A stretch of DNA of 5,422 bases from an archaeon. GTDB lineage: Archaea; Thermoproteota; Bathyarchaeia; TCS64. Location of the stretch: assembly GCA_020444005.1 (NCBI GenBank), contig JAHLLU010000162.1, positions 1 through 5,422 on the forward strand, in the 5' to 3' direction. Each line of letters starts with the position of its first letter. The first letter of the stretch is position 1. Below the pieces are notes generated by a model. The model did no database searches, was not told the DNA's origin, and saw only the letters and a list, made by a program, of their open reading frames with translations. Both the position numbers and the translations under genes were made by a program. Shown here piece by piece: positions 5,035-5,422 of the stretch.

Positions 5035-5234
5035 CAAGCCTATCAAGACTATTCAAGGAGCTTAGCGATCAGTCCCAAGCAAATACCTAGGTAATACTTG
5101 AAAACAAGAAAATCCTTGAAAATACGGGATCTACAATAATCTACAAGGAAATCAAGCAAGCAACCAAGCATCCAGCTTGCAACAAAGCTTGACCACAAGC
5201 ATAAACCTGCTTGATAACTTAAGCAACAAACAAG
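5035..5234. repeat. CAAG/CTTG-dense iteron-like region
   Basis: Within 200 bases there are 11 CAAG on the plus strand and 5 CTTG, where about 1.6 in total are expected by chance. Three are spaced 9-10 bases apart at 5035, 5044 and 5054 (one helical turn). Another cluster lies at 5144, 5153, 5157 and 5165. A dyad centred on TACCTAGGTA (5084-5093) is flanked symmetrically by CAAG (5076) and CTTG (5097). The minus-strand reading is open but Cys/Leu-rich and low in complexity, so I do not call a gene. Iteron-type binding sites or a replication/recombination region near the element end are possible roles. Confidence 0.55.
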
Positions 5235-5244
5235 CATATTTGAA
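5229..5244 (-). repeat. Inverted third copy of TTCAAATATGCTTGTT
   Basis: On the minus strand these 16 bases equal 626-641. They continue the inverted symmetry of the two element ends inside the 31-32-bp arms, after a differing stretch of about 12-20 bases. Confidence 0.65.
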
Positions 5245-5264
5245 CTTCAAAAACTCAGTTATTA

Positions 5265-5295
5265 TAAATTAGCTAAAACGAGAGGTGTTCGCTTG
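5265..5295 (-). repeat. Right inverted repeat (arm-type/TIR-like)
   Basis: Minus-strand CAAGCGAACACCTC, three bases, then TTTTAGCTAATTTA mirrors 582-613: 28 bases identical in two blocks, with a one-base length difference between them. It ends 6 bases from the tRNA-derived repeat, against 15 at the left end. Together with the left arm it would flank the core if the element ends were joined. Confidence 0.7.
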
Positions 5296-5302
5296 CTGTA
5301 AT

Positions 5303-5380
5303 TGGCGAGCCCGGGGGGATTCGAACCCTCGACCCCAGCCTTAGGAGGGCTGTGCTCTATCCGTGCTGAGCTACGGGCTC
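5303..5380 (-). tRNA. tRNA-Arg (anticodon CCT), CCA encoded
   Basis: Read on the minus strand it folds as a full cloverleaf. The acceptor is GAGCCCG with CGGGCTC, followed by T8 A9. The D arm is GCTC/GAGC with GG in the loop. The anticodon stem is CAGCC/GGCTG with loop CTCCTAA, giving anticodon CCT (codon AGG). The variable loop is GGGTC and the T loop TTCGAAT, with discriminator G and genomic CCA at 5303-5305. The T stem GAGGG/CCCCC has one A-C mismatch (50-64). The 3' end is part of the 16-bp repeat shared with 551-566. It marks the proposed integration site and remains complete. Confidence 0.93.
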
Positions 5381-5407
5381 GCGCGCCTTCTTGTACGTGT
5401 CTTCTGA

Positions 5408-5417
5408 TTTAAAAATA
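5408..5417 (-). promoter_or_regulatory. TATA box of tRNA-Arg
   Basis: Minus-strand TATTTTTAAA lies 28-37 bases before the mature tRNA 5' end, the distance expected for an archaeal TATA box with a short leader. A purine-rich stretch lies just upstream at the window edge, where the BRE should be. Between box and gene is a GC-rich GGCGCGC. Confidence 0.6.
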
Positions 5418-5422
5418 CTCCC

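Larger units (their letters stand above)
551..5317. mobile_element. Putative integrative element in tRNA-Arg (about 4.75 kb, no integrase seen)
   Basis: The interval is bounded by a 16-bp direct repeat, TTGGCGAGCCCGGGGG (551-566 and 5302-5317). The right copy is the 3' end of an intact tRNA-Arg gene, including its CCA. The left copy stands alone, in the orientation expected for the tRNA remnant left at the distal end by tRNA-targeted integration. Just inside both copies are inverted repeats (582-613, 5265-5295) resembling integrase arm-type sites. The contents are MFS, DUF1028, a FilR1-type regulator, a broken beta-helix protein and a CAAG-rich strip. Neither a tyrosine recombinase nor a replication gene is visible in any frame, so mobility would need factors in trans, or the element is a decayed remnant. 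An alternative is that the left repeat is the relic of an old tRNA duplication. Confidence 0.5.

Noticed and set aside
5035..5234. CRISPR array
   Set aside because: The repeated unit is only four bases with irregular spacing. No repeat of 20 or more bases with regular spacers is present.
5049..5237. 62-aa minus-strand frame, Cys/Leu-rich
   Set aside because: It comes from the CAAG/CTTG repeats, which read as Cys, Leu and Ala on this strand. It has no ribosome site, and its ATG lies in the TATGCTTGTT repeat.
582..5295. Cut-and-paste transposon with terminal inverted repeats
   Set aside because: No transposase is seen and no matching target duplication lies directly outside the inverted repeats. 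The nearest direct repeat is the tRNA-derived 16-mer, which fits site-specific integration better.
551..5317. Split (SSV-type) integrase gene at the element ends
   Set aside because: No integrase motif (R..HxxR..Y) is seen in any frame near either att-like repeat.

Overview
The window looks archaeal, probably from an Asgard-type archaeon (tentative). The evidence is an ArsR-like regulator carrying a FilR1-type ligand domain, genes that start at or close to a TATA-like box with no Shine-Dalgarno, and an archaeal TATA box upstream of a tRNA gene. There is also a right-handed beta-helix surface protein of the NosD type, ending in an 'IPGF' motif, a membrane segment and arginines. No bacterial-type genes or rRNA are present. 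The taxon is inferred from style, not from a marker gene.

Layout, left to right. (1) 1-508, minus: the 5' part of a sugar-phosphate isomerase/epimerase-like gene that runs off the left edge. (2) 551-566: a 16-bp exact copy of the 3' end of the tRNA-Arg gene found at the far right. (3) 582-676: an AT-rich strip with repeats. (4) 677-2538, minus: an operon of an MFS exporter followed by a DUF1028 protein, joined by an ATGA overlap. (5) 2539-2624: a divergent promoter with a candidate operator. (6) 2625-3395, plus: the FilR1-type regulator, the likely controller of the MFS/DUF1028 pair. (7) 3396-4038: a long non-genic stretch with several palindromes and possible gene remnants. (8) 4039-4980, plus: a secreted beta-helix surface protein split by an in-frame TAA. 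(9) 4981-5302: non-coding DNA with an extreme density of CAAG/CTTG tetramers. (10) 5303-5380, minus: tRNA-Arg(CCT).

The main result is that 551-5317 has the architecture of an element integrated in a tRNA gene. The tRNA 3' end (CCA plus one base) is duplicated in direct orientation 4.75 kb away. Immediately inside both copies lie mutually inverted repeats (582-613 and 5265-5295). Joining the ends in silico gives an attP-like site: a core flanked by inverted arm sites. No integrase is visible, so this would be a stripped or trans-mobilised island. Its cargo would be an exporter/DUF1028 operon with its own regulator plus a decayed surface protein. Excision would place the tRNA directly upstream of the sugar isomerase gene.

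Functionally, the regulator, exporter and DUF1028 enzyme form a plausible ligand-responsive export or detoxification unit. The substrate cannot be read from the sequence.
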